Below are positions 18,078-27,745 of a stretch of DNA of 64,000 bases, piece after piece. The DNA comes from Thiohalocapsa sp. (GTDB taxonomy: Bacteria > Pseudomonadota > Gammaproteobacteria > Chromatiales > Chromatiaceae). The stretch is taken from positions 48,775 to 112,774 of the forward strand of contig JAIPFF010000010.1 in assembly GCA_021736785.1 (NCBI GenBank). Direction: 5' to 3'. Positions within the stretch are counted from its first letter, which is position 1; each line of letters begins with the position of its first letter. Both the position numbers and the translations under genes were made by a program. Below the pieces are notes generated by a model. That model was not told the DNA's origin. It was given only the letters and a program-made list of their open reading frames with translations, and made no database searches.

Positions 18078-18851
18078 TCAGCCGACGGCGTGCATACCCC
18101 CGTCGACGAACAGCGTCTGCCCGGTCATCCCCGATGCCCCGGGACTCACCAAAAACGCCGTCAGGGCGCCGACTTCCTCTTGACTCACCAGCCGCTGCAG
18201 AGGTGCCCGCCGCTTGGCGGTATCGAGAAGCTCGTCGAAGTGCGCGATTCCCGAAGCGGCACGGGTCATGACCGGCCCGGGCGAGACGGCATGGACACGA
18301 ATTCCTTTTGGCCCGAGCTCGAGCGCCATATAGCGCACCAACCCCTCCAACGCCGCCTTGACCGGGCCCATCATGCCGTAGTGCGGGACTGCCACGTTGG
18401 CGCCGAGGTAGGTCATCGTCACCAAGGTCCCGCCCTGCTCGAAGTGCGGTTCGCAGAGCTTGCCGAGCTCGGCAAAGGTGTGGCACGAAATGGCAATCGC
18501 TTTGTTGAAGCCGTCGCGACTGCTGTCGGTTACCCGCCCGTGCAGGTCTTCGGCCGGCGCCCACGCGATCGCATGCACGGCAAAGTCGAGACCGCCGAGG
18601 TGCGATACGCCCTGCTCGACGAAGCCCTCGAGGGCACCGGGCACGGTTACGTCGCAAGGAATAAGTGGCGCCTCGACCTGCTCGGCCAATGGAGCGACAT
18701 AGGGCTTGGCCTTCTCGTTGAGATAGGACAGCACCAGCTTGGCGCCCTGGCGATGCGCTTGCAGCGCACAGCCCCAAGCGATGCTCTGCTGATTGGCGAC
18801 TCCCAGCACCAAGCCACGTAGACCGGCAAGTGGTAGATCCGGTGATTGCAT
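18078..18851 (-). CDS. fabI: Enoyl-ACP reductase FabI-like
   Basis: This 257-aa protein shows the atypical SDR pattern of FabI: an N-terminal GLVLGVANQQSIAWGCA cofactor loop, a YGMMGPVKAALE active site (Tyr-x6-Lys) and a C-terminal GMTGQTLFVDGG. It reduces trans-2-enoyl-ACP with NAD(P)H. GGAGG lies 7 bp before the ATG. Its place in an acyl-CoA cluster rather than a fatty-acid operon suggests a paralogue acting on CoA esters or a special fatty-acid pool; this is inference. Confidence 0.82.
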   Translation of the reverse strand: MQSPDLPLAGLRGLVLGVANQQSIAWGCALQAHRQGAKLVLSYLNEKAKPYVAPLAEQVEAPLIPCDVTVPGALEGFVEQGVSHLGGLDFAVHAIAWAPAEDLHGRVTDSSRDGFNKAIAISCHTFAELGKLCEPHFEQGGTLVTMTYLGANVAVPHYGMMGPVKAALEGLVRYMALELGPKGIRVHAVSPGPVMTRAASGIAHFDELLDTAKRRAPLQRLVSQEEVGALTAFLVSPGASGMTGQTLFVDGGMHAVG

Positions 18852-18982
18852 TGTTATCCTCCACTGGCATGTTTGCAGGCACGCTCAAACTGAAACGAGA
18901 AATCCACAACGGACCGAGCGCCCTAAAAAAAGTGAAGTGCGCCTCCGCCCCGTAGAAGGTCAATTACGGTGCGATTAATGGC

Positions 18983-19948
18983 TTAGCCGCGGCAGGATGC
19001 CCCTGAAAGAAAACGCGCGACGACAGCGTAAGTGTCGGCGCAGGCGTCCGGTACCAGATCCTCAAGGTTGAGGTACGCATGGACCAATCCAGGCATCGTT
19101 CGATGCTCCGTGGCGATGCCGTGCGACTCGAGACGCGCCGCATAGAGAGCACCCTCGTCGCGAAGCGGATCGAATTCCCCCGTAACGACGAGCGTTCGCG
19201 GCAGGGCGTCGGTGATCTCCATGAACAGGGGCGAAACTCGGCGACGATCCTGATGCTCTTGCAGGTAGCTGTCGAACAGCCACAAAATCCGGTCACGCTC
19301 CAGTAGGTAACCTTCCGCGTATTCCCTTACCGAGGGCTGCGACAACGTGTAGTCGAGGCTCGGATAGATCAGCGCCTGCGCTTCGATTTCCAGGGCCGGC
19401 TCGAACTGCGCCAGGTGCGACAGGGTCGCGCACAGCGCCCCGCCGGCACTGTCGCCTATCAGAGCAAGCCGCCGCTCATAGCGCATCTGCTGCGATGCGA
19501 GACAACGGAACACCCGTTTCGCGCAGGCCATGCTGTCCTTGAGTCCGGCGGGGTAAGGGCATTCCGGCGCCAACCGATACTCGACCGCCACGACGATCCA
19601 TCCGGTAGCCAGTGCCAGTTTCCGGGCGAGCGGATCGTACACGGCCACGCTGCCGGCCACGTGCCCGCCACCGTGCAGGAACAGCAGCACCGGTCGCTCC
19701 TCGTCCGGCGCCGGATGGTAGATGCGGACCGGCACCGGATAGTCGGGCGCCACGATGACGTCGTCGCGCACCAGGGCCACTTCCGGGCGTCGAGTGACGA
19801 AGCCGCGCACCGTGGCATCGAAAAACTCCCGCGCATTGGTGACCGTGCGCCGGTAATTGTTGGCATGCGCCACGGCGCGGGCCGCGCGCACGGTCTCCAA
19901 CCACTCGCGCAGCGGCTTGGGTATGGCGGCGTCGTGATCCTGCTGCAT
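18983..19948 (-). CDS. Alpha/beta hydrolase, hormone-sensitive-lipase-type esterase
   Basis: This 321-aa protein has the HSL-family oxyanion motif HGGGH, the nucleophile elbow GDSAGG, the acidic residue in FDPLRDEG and the catalytic His in GLVHAYLN. No signal peptide is visible, so it is probably cytoplasmic. It starts 25 bp after the DUF3141 gene ends and is likely co-transcribed. Its substrate is unknown; a short-chain acyl ester or 3-hydroxyacyl oligomer would suit the neighbourhood. Confidence 0.8.
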   Translation of the reverse strand: MQQDHDAAIPKPLREWLETVRAARAVAHANNYRRTVTNAREFFDATVRGFVTRRPEVALVRDDVIVAPDYPVPVRIYHPAPDEERPVLLFLHGGGHVAGSVAVYDPLARKLALATGWIVVAVEYRLAPECPYPAGLKDSMACAKRVFRCLASQQMRYERRLALIGDSAGGALCATLSHLAQFEPALEIEAQALIYPSLDYTLSQPSVREYAEGYLLERDRILWLFDSYLQEHQDRRRVSPLFMEITDALPRTLVVTGEFDPLRDEGALYAARLESHGIATEHRTMPGLVHAYLNLEDLVPDACADTYAVVARFLSGASCRG

Positions 19949-19973
19949 TGGCTGATGATGAACGCGACCGGCC

Positions 19974-22346
19974 TCAGGCGATGCGCCGGATGCTGCCCGG
20001 ATCGTCGCCGGTGCCGATCACCGGCTCTTGCCCGAGCGCCAGCGCCAGGCGATTCATCATGTCGATGGTCTCGCGGCTCATCTCATCCGCGGGTCCGGCG
20101 ATCTGCTCGCAAATCTCCAAGGCCTTCTTGCGCTCCTCCTCCGTGCGCAGCAGCTTCGGCAGTGCGGCCATGGCGGCCTCCGGCTCGTAGCCGACGATGA
20201 GCGTCTCTTTGTGGATCATGCGGGTCCGATGCTTCGGCTTCATGCTCGCGAAGGGCTCGGTGCTCATCAACATTTGATTCGAGCGCTCGAGCCGCGAGCG
20301 GCGTACCTCTTTGCGCGACTGCGCCAAGAAGATCAGCATTCGGACGACGCCGTCGACGAACTCGCCGAGCTCGATGCGGTCGAGCGCGTCCTGTACCTCC
20401 GTCAGGGTGCGCAGATCCTCGCGCGGTTCGGCGCCGGCGACGGTCTTGCTGAGTCGCTCGCCGAGGGCCTGAACCGGCGGTGCACCCCAGAGCAGGTGGA
20501 AGTTCCACTCGATGAGCGCGTTCTGCGTATCACGTACGCCGTCCCACCACTGGGTGACGAGGTTGGCATTGAAACGCTCCAACTGCCGGAACGGGTTGTC
20601 ATCGGGCGCTGCCTGGCGCTGCTCTCGCACCTGCTCGGCGAGTTCCTTGACCGGCTGCATGGCGGGGTTGCGATCGCTCGTAAGCCAGCGTTGCAGGCGC
20701 ATCGGGCCGGTATTCGCCATCAGTTCGGCGGTGGCTTGATTGGCCATGGCCCGAACGAAGGGCCGGATCGCCAAGTCGTAGACCTCGACACCGAGTTCCG
20801 AGAAGCGGGCGACGGTGGCGAAGGGCTTGTCGGAGTCGTCGCCGCCGCACTGGGTCATCATCTGCTCGATACTGCGCTCGGCGAAGGCGACCTTGAAGGC
20901 CTTTTCCACGCCCTCGCCGCGCTCCTCGGTGATGACCATTTCGTAGAGCCCGGGCGCCAGGGCCTCGATGGCCTTCAACGTCGAGACGATCTCCCCGTGC
21001 TCTTTCTTCGCCACGGACGAGGAGACGAAAATGCCCAGGTGACCGACGCTCGGATGCAGTGTGTAGAGGATGCGCTGGCCGCGGGCCTTGATTTCGTCGA
21101 CGCCGGTGTAGTGATCCGCGACCCAGCCCAGTGCCTGCTGCGGCGGCGTGATGTTGTCGCCGTGAGAGGCGAAGATGATGATCGGCGATTTCACCTCGCG
21201 CAGGTCCACATGCGTGCGCTCGGTGAGGTTGGCCTTGCCGCGGCCGAGGCGATTGCCGACGAAAAGGTTCTCGACGATCCACGCGATCTCGTCGGTGGTC
21301 ATGTAGTAGAAACTGCCCCACCAGCGCTCGAAACCGACAAAGCGCGGCACCTCGGTGTCGATCCGGTCCCAAAGGCTGTAATACTTCTCCCACCAGGTGT
21401 TGCTCGGGCTCAACCGCTCGAAGTTGAACACCAGACTGGAGCCGTCGAACATCCCGTTGCCCAGATCCCCGAGCATGTGCACCGTGGTGGCACCGCCGAC
21501 GAGCCCCCCCAGATAGCGCATGGGGTTCTTGCCTTTCTGGCCCGCCCAATAGGACAGCGGGGCGCCGTTGGCCACCACGGGGCCGGTGATATCCGGGTTG
21601 GTGGCGGCGAGCAGCATCGAGGCCCAGCCCCCCTGGCAGTTGCCGATAATGACCGGCTTCGGAGCGTCCGGATGACGCCGGCGCACTTCGCGCACGAAGT
21701 CGGCCTCGGCGGCGGTGACGTCCGCCAGGGTCTGGCCCGGCATCGGCATCCGGGTAAAGGTGACGAAGTAGGTCGGATGGCCGCCGTGGATGGCGGCACC
21801 CACCTCGCTCGCGTGCTTGAAGCCGCCGATACCGGAACCGTGACCGGCGCGCGGGTCGATGATGATGTACGGACGCCCGTCCTCACGGGCGGCAACGCCC
21901 TCCGGCGGCAGGATACGCACCAGCGAGTAGTTCACCGGGCGCGTCAGCTTGGTACCGTCGACCACCGTCTCGTGGTTCCAGCTCAGCACGGTCTTGTTGC
22001 TGCCTTCCTCGTGCTCGGCGAAGTAGTTGCCCCGCTCGCGCATAGCATCGGCGAAGAGGACCGCGCGCTGGGTGCCGTCCACCATATACGCCCACCACTG
22101 CTGCGGCAGAGCCGTGCCCGTCATGGTGGACATGACCTGCTGCCAAGTTTCCAGGTTGGCCCGGGTGTTCTGCCCGGCAGTCTCCATGGCCTGCTTCCCG
22201 TGAGCTTGGACGATGAAGCCCAGGTCGCGGCCGTACTGCACGTAGTCGTCGTTATTGCCGTCGAGAGCCTTTGTCCAGGACCCGGTCCAATCGGTCGGCG
22301 CATTGCGCGTCTCGTTCTGCGGGAAGAGCTTGGTCACGTCGAACAT
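19974..22346 (-). CDS. DUF3141 protein related to PHA synthases
   Basis: The protein is about 790 aa from MFDVTKLFPQNE at 22346; a frame start 30 bp earlier is less likely. An N-terminal helical region is followed by an alpha/beta-hydrolase core. This has a Cys-type lipase box GNCQGG (G-x-C-x-G, as in PhaC), a likely catalytic Asp in HGDNITPP and a His in VGHLGIF. These match the Cys-Asp-His triad of polyhydroxyalkanoate synthases. A long helical C-terminal extension of about 350 residues is not part of PhaC. DUF3141 proteins, as I recall, commonly neighbour phosphotransacetylase and acetate kinase, exactly as here. Polymerase or hydrolase activity on 3-hydroxyacyl-CoA is plausible but unproven. 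Confidence 0.82.
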   Translation of the reverse strand: MFDVTKLFPQNETRNAPTDWTGSWTKALDGNNDDYVQYGRDLGFIVQAHGKQAMETAGQNTRANLETWQQVMSTMTGTALPQQWWAYMVDGTQRAVLFADAMRERGNYFAEHEEGSNKTVLSWNHETVVDGTKLTRPVNYSLVRILPPEGVAAREDGRPYIIIDPRAGHGSGIGGFKHASEVGAAIHGGHPTYFVTFTRMPMPGQTLADVTAAEADFVREVRRRHPDAPKPVIIGNCQGGWASMLLAATNPDITGPVVANGAPLSYWAGQKGKNPMRYLGGLVGGATTVHMLGDLGNGMFDGSSLVFNFERLSPSNTWWEKYYSLWDRIDTEVPRFVGFERWWGSFYYMTTDEIAWIVENLFVGNRLGRGKANLTERTHVDLREVKSPIIIFASHGDNITPPQQALGWVADHYTGVDEIKARGQRILYTLHPSVGHLGIFVSSSVAKKEHGEIVSTLKAIEALAPGLYEMVITEERGEGVEKAFKVAFAERSIEQMMTQCGGDDSDKPFATVARFSELGVEVYDLAIRPFVRAMANQATAELMANTGPMRLQRWLTSDRNPAMQPVKELAEQVREQRQAAPDDNPFRQLERFNANLVTQWWDGVRDTQNALIEWNFHLLWGAPPVQALGERLSKTVAGAEPREDLRTLTEVQDALDRIELGEFVDGVVRMLIFLAQSRKEVRRSRLERSNQMLMSTEPFASMKPKHRTRMIHKETLIVGYEPEAAMAALPKLLRTEEERKKALEICEQIAGPADEMSRETIDMMNRLALALGQEPVIGTGDDPGSIRRIA

Positions 22347-22471
22347 CGTTGGCTGCCTCGGTGGCTGGTGGTGCAATTGCCGCTGGTCACGCTTTCGTAG
22401 TCGTGCGGCGGTTCCGGGTCGGGCGACATGAGGTGTCGGGCTTCATTCCCGACTCGACACGCGATCGACCT

Positions 22472-23689
22472 TCAGGCGTTCCGTATGACCCGCAGGGTAT
22501 GGCGGGCAATCATCCGCTCCTCGTCCGTGGGAATGACCCAGACCGCGGGCCGGCGGCCCTCGGGGCTAATGCGCAGGCCCTGCCCCACATCCACGCCGAT
22601 GTTGATGTCCGCATCGATCTCAATGCCCAGCCAGGCCCCGCCGGCACACACGCGCTCTCGGATGTCCGCATCGTTCTCGCCGACGCCGGCGGTGAACACC
22701 AGCACATCCAGGCCGCCGATCGACGACGCGAGCGCACCCAGCGTCTGGCCGACGCGGTAGACGAAGAAGTCGATGGCCTCGGCGGCACGCGGGTCGTCGC
22801 TGCGATGCAGCGCGCGCAGGTCGTTGCTGATGCCGGAAAGGCCGAGAAGGCCGGATTGCTTGTAGAGGAGTTGCTCCAACGCCTCGACGTCGAGTCCGTC
22901 TTCGCGCATCAGGAAGAGGATCACGCCGGGGTCCAGCAGTCCCGGGCGGGTGCCCATGGGGACGCCGTCGAGCGCGGAGAAGCTCATGCTGGTGTCGACG
23001 CTGCGCCCGCCCTTGATGGCGGTCATGCTGCAGCCGCTGCCGAGGTGGGCGACGACGACACGCTCGTCAGCCGCTTCCGGGGCCACTTCCCGCAGCTTCT
23101 CGACGATGTACTCGTAGGAGAGGCCATGGAAGCCGTAGCGCTTGACGCCGCGCTCCAGCAGCGCGCGCGGCAGACCGAACTGCTCGGTGACTTTCGGGCG
23201 GCCGCGGTGGAAGGCGGTATCGAAACAAGCCACCTGCGGCAGCGCCGGGTGGTCCGTGGCGACGGCGCGGATGGCGGCGAGGTTGTTCGGCTGGTGCAGC
23301 GGCACCAGCGGAATCAGGCCGGTGAGCGCTCGCAAGATCTCGGCAGTGATCCGCACCGGGCGCGAATACTGCTCGCCACCGTGGGCCACGCGGTGTCCCA
23401 CGGCCATGATCTGCCCGCCGTCGGCGAAGTCGTCGAGCCAGTTCCAGATCTGTTTGAACGCGCGGGAATGCCCCTCGCCGTCGGCGACGGATTCCCACCA
23501 GCTCTCCGACAGCACTTGGCCGCCGAGGCCCCGGGCAATGAAGTGTGGCCGGGTGCCGATGCCCTCCACTTGGCCCTTGGCGCGGAACTCGGGGTCGCTG
23601 CTGTCGGCGCCCGCGGCATAGACCGCGAACTTGATGCTTGACGAACCCGCGTTAAGCGTCAGGATAAAGTCGTTCGAGGAAGCGCTCAT
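22472..23689 (-). CDS. ackA: Acetate kinase
   Basis: This 405-aa protein begins at MSASSNDFILTLNAGSSSIK. ASKHA-fold signatures are present: N-terminal LNAGSSSIKF, VGHRVAHGG, catalytic Asp and Arg context FDTAFH, HLGSGCSM and the C-terminal FTAGVGEN. Length is normal. It converts acetyl-phosphate and ADP to acetate and ATP, reversibly. It follows the phosphotransacetylase fusion by 13 bp and is certainly in the same transcript, completing an acetyl-CoA to acetate route. Confidence 0.92.
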   Translation of the reverse strand: MSASSNDFILTLNAGSSSIKFAVYAAGADSSDPEFRAKGQVEGIGTRPHFIARGLGGQVLSESWWESVADGEGHSRAFKQIWNWLDDFADGGQIMAVGHRVAHGGEQYSRPVRITAEILRALTGLIPLVPLHQPNNLAAIRAVATDHPALPQVACFDTAFHRGRPKVTEQFGLPRALLERGVKRYGFHGLSYEYIVEKLREVAPEAADERVVVAHLGSGCSMTAIKGGRSVDTSMSFSALDGVPMGTRPGLLDPGVILFLMREDGLDVEALEQLLYKQSGLLGLSGISNDLRALHRSDDPRAAEAIDFFVYRVGQTLGALASSIGGLDVLVFTAGVGENDADIRERVCAGGAWLGIEIDADINIGVDVGQGLRISPEGRRPAVWVIPTDEERMIARHTLRVIRNA

Positions 23690-23702
23690 GGCCGCGGCCC
23701 CC

Positions 23703-25109
23703 TCAATCGGCGAGCTTATCGTGCAGACCCTGCCGCACCGCGTGGGCATGCAGGACCGCCGTCGCCGCGGAGGCGCGGCGCGTGCGCACGCTGTCGGCGC
23801 GCGACGTGAGGATGATCGGCACCCGCGCCCCGAGGACAATACCGGCGGCCTCGGCGTTGGCCAGAAAGATCAGCTGCTTCGCCAGAATGTTTCCGGCCTC
23901 GAGATCCGGCGCGATCAGCACGTCCGCCACACCGGCGACCTCGGAGTCGATCTTCTTGATGCGGGCCGCTTCCAGGTTGATGGCGTTGTCCATCGCGAGC
24001 GGGCCGTCCAGAATGCCGCCGGTGATCTGGCCGCGGTCGGCCATCTTGCACAACGCGGCGGCGTCCAGCGTCGACTGGATCTTGGGGCGGATTGTCTCGA
24101 CGGCGGACAGAATGGCCACCTTCGGCCGCTCGACGCCGACCGTGCGCGCCAGATCGATGGCGTTCTGACAAATGTCGCGCTTCGCATCCAGGTCGGGCGC
24201 GATGTTCACGGCAGCATCCGAAATCAGCAGCAGCTTCGGATAGGTGGGTACATCCATCACGAAGATATGGCTGATGCGTCGGGCCGTCCGAATACCGGTT
24301 GCCTTGTTCAGTACCGCGCTCAGCACCTCGTCGGTATGCAGGCTTCCCTTCATCAGGATCTCCGCGCTGCCTTCGCGGATCAGTTCCACGGCGCGCTCGG
24401 CAGCCGCATGGCTGTGCTCCACATCGACGATTCGGGCCGCACCGAGATCGATGCCGTGCTCCGCGGCAACCGCGCGGATGCGCTCCCCCGGCCCCACCAG
24501 GATGGGCGCAATGAACGTCGCCTCGGCGGCTTCCATGGCACCGGCCAGCGACACCCGATCGACCGGATGCACTACGGCCGTCGGGATCGGCTCCAGGGCT
24601 CGCACTTTGTCGAACAAGGCCGAGAAGCTGTCGTGGTGGCGTACCGAGACCTCGGCGAGGTCCGCCACCTCGATGCGCTGCTTCTCGGTCGGCGCGACGA
24701 CAACGGCACGGCCTGTCATCACGGGGTGAACGTCCTGGTTCACGACGCTGCATTCCAATTCGATCAGGTTTTCGGGCAGCTTCTCGATGACGCGCACCCG
24801 GGCGGTCAGCGTATCGCCCAATCGGACCTGGCGGTGAAACTCGGCGTCCTGGCTCCGGTAAACCGTCCCCGGCCCAGGCAACACGTTGGCGAGCAAGCTG
24901 GAGATGAGACCTGTCGCCCAAAGGCTATGGCCGACAACGCCGTCGGCACCCCGCGAACGAGCGTACGCTTCGTCCATGTGAATGGGGTTCAGATCCCCGG
25001 AGACCTTGCTGAAAAGCGCCACGTCGTCCCGTGTCAGCGTGCGCTGCAGCTCCGCGGTCTGCCCGAGCTGGATTTCGTCGTAAGTGCGGTTCTCGAGCAG
25101 GTCGGCCAT
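23703..25109 (-). CDS. MaoC hydratase - phosphate acetyltransferase fusion
   Basis: This 468-aa protein has two domains. Residues of about 1-150 form a MaoC/hotdog (R)-specific enoyl-CoA hydratase domain with the FSKVSGDLNPIHMDEAYA catalytic Asp/His motif. Residues of about 165-468 are a phosphate acetyl/butyryltransferase (MKGSLHTDEVL, NIAPDLDAKRDICQNAI, LIAPDLEAGNILAKQL). It probably transfers acyl groups between CoA and phosphate and hydrates enoyl-CoA to the (R)-3-hydroxyacyl-CoA used for PHA. As first gene of the minus-strand run it sets up acetyl-phosphate for the acetate kinase downstream. This fusion is a recognised architecture (bifunctional enoyl-CoA hydratase/phosphate acetyltransferase). 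Confidence 0.9.
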   Translation of the reverse strand: MADLLENRTYDEIQLGQTAELQRTLTRDDVALFSKVSGDLNPIHMDEAYARSRGADGVVGHSLWATGLISSLLANVLPGPGTVYRSQDAEFHRQVRLGDTLTARVRVIEKLPENLIELECSVVNQDVHPVMTGRAVVVAPTEKQRIEVADLAEVSVRHHDSFSALFDKVRALEPIPTAVVHPVDRVSLAGAMEAAEATFIAPILVGPGERIRAVAAEHGIDLGAARIVDVEHSHAAAERAVELIREGSAEILMKGSLHTDEVLSAVLNKATGIRTARRISHIFVMDVPTYPKLLLISDAAVNIAPDLDAKRDICQNAIDLARTVGVERPKVAILSAVETIRPKIQSTLDAAALCKMADRGQITGGILDGPLAMDNAINLEAARIKKIDSEVAGVADVLIAPDLEAGNILAKQLIFLANAEAAGIVLGARVPIILTSRADSVRTRRASAATAVLHAHAVRQGLHDKLAD

Positions 25110-25605
25110 GAAAAAGTTCCCCGTAGGCTGCCGAACGCAAGGGCGTCCGCTTTGCTGCGCTGCACAAGAGATTAGCCGGCAAGCATTGCGTGACGATGAA
25201 TCCGGTTTTTCCTTTTTGTGACTTCAAGACGGGGGATCGGTGTCGGGGCTCCCCGCACCCGCACCGGCGGGAGCGAGACGACCAAGCGGGGCATCCGCGC
25301 TCGCCAGCGCGACGGCAGGTCCCGTTGCAGGACTCATACGGCTCACGAGCCCCCCGGCTGGCGCGGGAAAGGCGGGCGCGGACATCCTGCACCGGTAGGC
25401 TAGTCGTCATCGCACGGTAAGCGAAACGGTGTTTACTGCGTGACGGAACGAGCCACCGGCGCACGTGAGGCGAATCGGATTTCCGGTTTGTCCCGGCATA
25501 AGGTGTGGCCGCCGGCGCGATCGCACGACGCTTTTGCGACCTGTACACCGAATCATTCAATATTCGCCGGCTCTTGCCGGCTGCTACCCCGCATGAGGAG
25601 CCACA
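25110..25605. other. Intergenic region between divergent units (496 bp)
   Basis: No convincing gene was found. It separates the minus-strand acyl-CoA run from a small plus-strand gene, so promoters of both should lie here; none is sharp enough to place. The only frames are short and Arg-rich. Confidence 0.5.
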
Positions 25606-25800
25606 ATGAGCAAGCTCGATATCGAAGACCGTTTGTCGATTATGGAAATGGCGGCTGAGATCGCATCCGAGGCGGCACAGAACTCGAATATTGTATGGAT
25701 GATCGAGTTCCAAGAGGAACTGATCGAACGTCTTTACCGGAAAATGACTGCTCTTGTCGAAGAAGGCGTCTTCGACGACGAAGCCGAAGACGACGATTGA
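25606..25800 (+). CDS. Small acidic helical protein
   Basis: The 64-aa product is almost entirely helical, with Met/Ile/Glu-rich heptad-like spacing (LSIMEMAAEIASEAAQNS) and an acidic tail FDDEAEDDD. GAGGAG lies 8 bp upstream of the ATG, a good ribosome site. No family is recognised. The charge pattern suggests a protein-binding or chaperone-like small protein. It stands alone, 205 bp before mgtE on the same strand. Confidence 0.65.
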   Translation: MSKLDIEDRLSIMEMAAEIASEAAQNSNIVWMIEFQEELIERLYRKMTALVEEGVFDDEAEDDD

Positions 25801-26005
25801 CCGCCGTTCAGCTCGCCACATCACGGACGCGCTTTGCGGGGGTGGCCGATCCGCACTCCCTCCGCGTCAATACGCCGGCTTGAAGCAATCGGAAACCGAT
25901 TGATCGAAGCGACGCGCCGCGCGCGAGCCAGACACGTAGGGCTTCATTTCCCTCGAAGACCCATACAACTGCTTACCCATACAAGCTCGTTGACTGACGG
26001 AAGCC

Positions 26006-27427
26006 ATGAACAATACTCCGACCGGAGCTACGCTCCGCTGGCGCCCGACCGGCGAGGCCGGCATCAGCGACGATTTGGACGAGCATAACCGCGGTGTTGT
26101 CGAGACCTTCTCGCAGCTCATCAAAGCGGGCGATAGAGAAACCGTCACGCAGGCACTGCGCCGTTGGCCGCCGGCGCACTTGGTGGCGCTTCTGGTCTAC
26201 CTCCCGCTAAAGCGCGCTCGGGCATTGCTCGATTGGCTTGACCCCGTTCAGGCCAAGATCGTTGCGGAGCTCAATCCATCGTTCCGAGACGCACTGCTCG
26301 AGGACGTGACATTGCGCCGGTTAGCCGAGGTGCTGGACGGTATGGAGCCCGAGGACGCCGCCGATACGCTGGCGAATCTACCCGCCGAAGTGGCCGGTGA
26401 GTTGCTACCGAGGCTACGAAATCGACAGGAGATAGAGGTATCGCGTGCCTACGAGGATGACTCCGCGGGCAGCATCATGAGCCGCAAATTCGTCGCAGTA
26501 CCGCCCGAGTGGACGGTGGCCCAGGCGACCCACGAGATCCGTGCCAACGCCAAGGCCATCGAGAAACTCTATGCGGTGTACATCGTCGACGCCGCTCACC
26601 GGCCGCTCGGCTACCTCCGGCTTCGTGATCTCCTGCTATCCCCGAAGGAGGCGCCGGTCCGCGATATCATGAGCACCGACTTCGTCGCGGTCGGCCCTAA
26701 TACGGACCGGGAAGATGTAGCGAAGCTAGCGGACCACTACGAATTGTCCGTGGTCCCCGTTGTGGATCGCGACGGCCGGCTCATAGGCCGGATCACCCCG
26801 AAGCAGCTTCGCCGCGTGCTGCGGGAGGAGGCAGAAGAGGATCTGAATCTGATGTCGGGACTACCCGCGGATACGCGCCCGGACGAATCGATCCGTCGCA
26901 TCGTCCGCGGCCGAGCGCCCTGGCTGCTGATCGGCTTGTTCGGGGCATCACTGTCCGCGGCGGTTGTCGGAGCATTCGAGGACCAACTCGCCCGCGCGGC
27001 GATCCTGGCGAGTTTTATTCCGATCGTCATGTCGATGGCCGGAAATGCCGGCATACAGGCGGCGACAGTCGCTGTTCAGGGACTTTCGACCGGGGCCGTC
27101 ACTTTCGGCGATCTCGGCTGGCGTTTGACCAAGGAATTGTCGGCCGCCTTGGCCAACGGCGCGATTGCCGCAGCCGTACTCATCGCGATGGTCCTGGCCG
27201 TCTCGCAGTTTGCGGACTTCGAAGCCCCGTTGCTGCTGGCGCTGACCGCAAGTCTCGCTCTGCTTTGTGTCGTCGTTGTCGCGGTCTCGGTCGGCGCAAC
27301 CATTCCGATCTTGCTCGATCGCCTCGGCATCGATCCCGCCATGGCGACCGGCGTTTTCATTACCACCGGCAACGATATCCTATCCGTGATGATCTTCTTC
27401 TTATTGATCAATGCGCTTTATCTTTGA
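26006..27427 (+). CDS. mgtE: MgtE-type magnesium transporter
   Basis: This 473-aa protein has the MgtE layout. An N-terminal superhelical domain (about 30-150, with LDGMEPEDAADTLANLP) is followed by two CBS motifs (about 150-290, with AGSIMSRKFVAVPP and IMSTDFVAVGP). The membrane domain has five helices from about residue 305, including MSMAGNAGIQAATV, where family members bind Mg2+ in the pore, and the end VFITTGNDILSVMIFF. It imports Mg2+ (or Co2+), gated by Mg2+ binding to the N and CBS domains. It appears monocistronic. Confidence 0.93.
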   Translation: MNNTPTGATLRWRPTGEAGISDDLDEHNRGVVETFSQLIKAGDRETVTQALRRWPPAHLVALLVYLPLKRARALLDWLDPVQAKIVAELNPSFRDALLEDVTLRRLAEVLDGMEPEDAADTLANLPAEVAGELLPRLRNRQEIEVSRAYEDDSAGSIMSRKFVAVPPEWTVAQATHEIRANAKAIEKLYAVYIVDAAHRPLGYLRLRDLLLSPKEAPVRDIMSTDFVAVGPNTDREDVAKLADHYELSVVPVVDRDGRLIGRITPKQLRRVLREEAEEDLNLMSGLPADTRPDESIRRIVRGRAPWLLIGLFGASLSAAVVGAFEDQLARAAILASFIPIVMSMAGNAGIQAATVAVQGLSTGAVTFGDLGWRLTKELSAALANGAIAAAVLIAMVLAVSQFADFEAPLLLALTASLALLCVVVVAVSVGATIPILLDRLGIDPAMATGVFITTGNDILSVMIFFLLINALYL

Positions 27428-27745
27428 ATTTCGGGATTTAGCAAATGGCAACTCTGAAATGAGCAATGCGCGCCGGACGGAATGTCCTGCGACCAATGAC
27501 CGAGCTCAGACCCGATGGCATACCGAACGCGTTGCAAGTCTACTCGTACCCGCCGTTTCGCGATACGACGTGCTCGGAGTCAGCAGTGCCGGAGGTTGGA
27601 ACTATGCGCGCGGCATGGCAGTAGAATGTCCACGATATCCCGCGCGCACTCGCCTGTTCGCCCGTGCAATGCGGACGGTCACGCGGTCGTCACGCACCTT
27701 TGTCATCATCGGAGCCTTCTGCCTATCAACCGAAAGGTCAGCACC
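27428..27745. other. Intergenic region (318 bp)
   Basis: A frame from 27411 overlaps the end of mgtE and runs to 27800, but its product is low-quality. I see no gene here until the TTG start of the zinc-finger protein. Confidence 0.45.

Noticed and set aside
20028..22400. 790-codon plus-strand frame opposite the DUF3141 gene
   Set aside because: It is a shadow frame; composition is repetitive Asp/Arg/Gly/His-rich and the minus strand encodes a coherent hydrolase.
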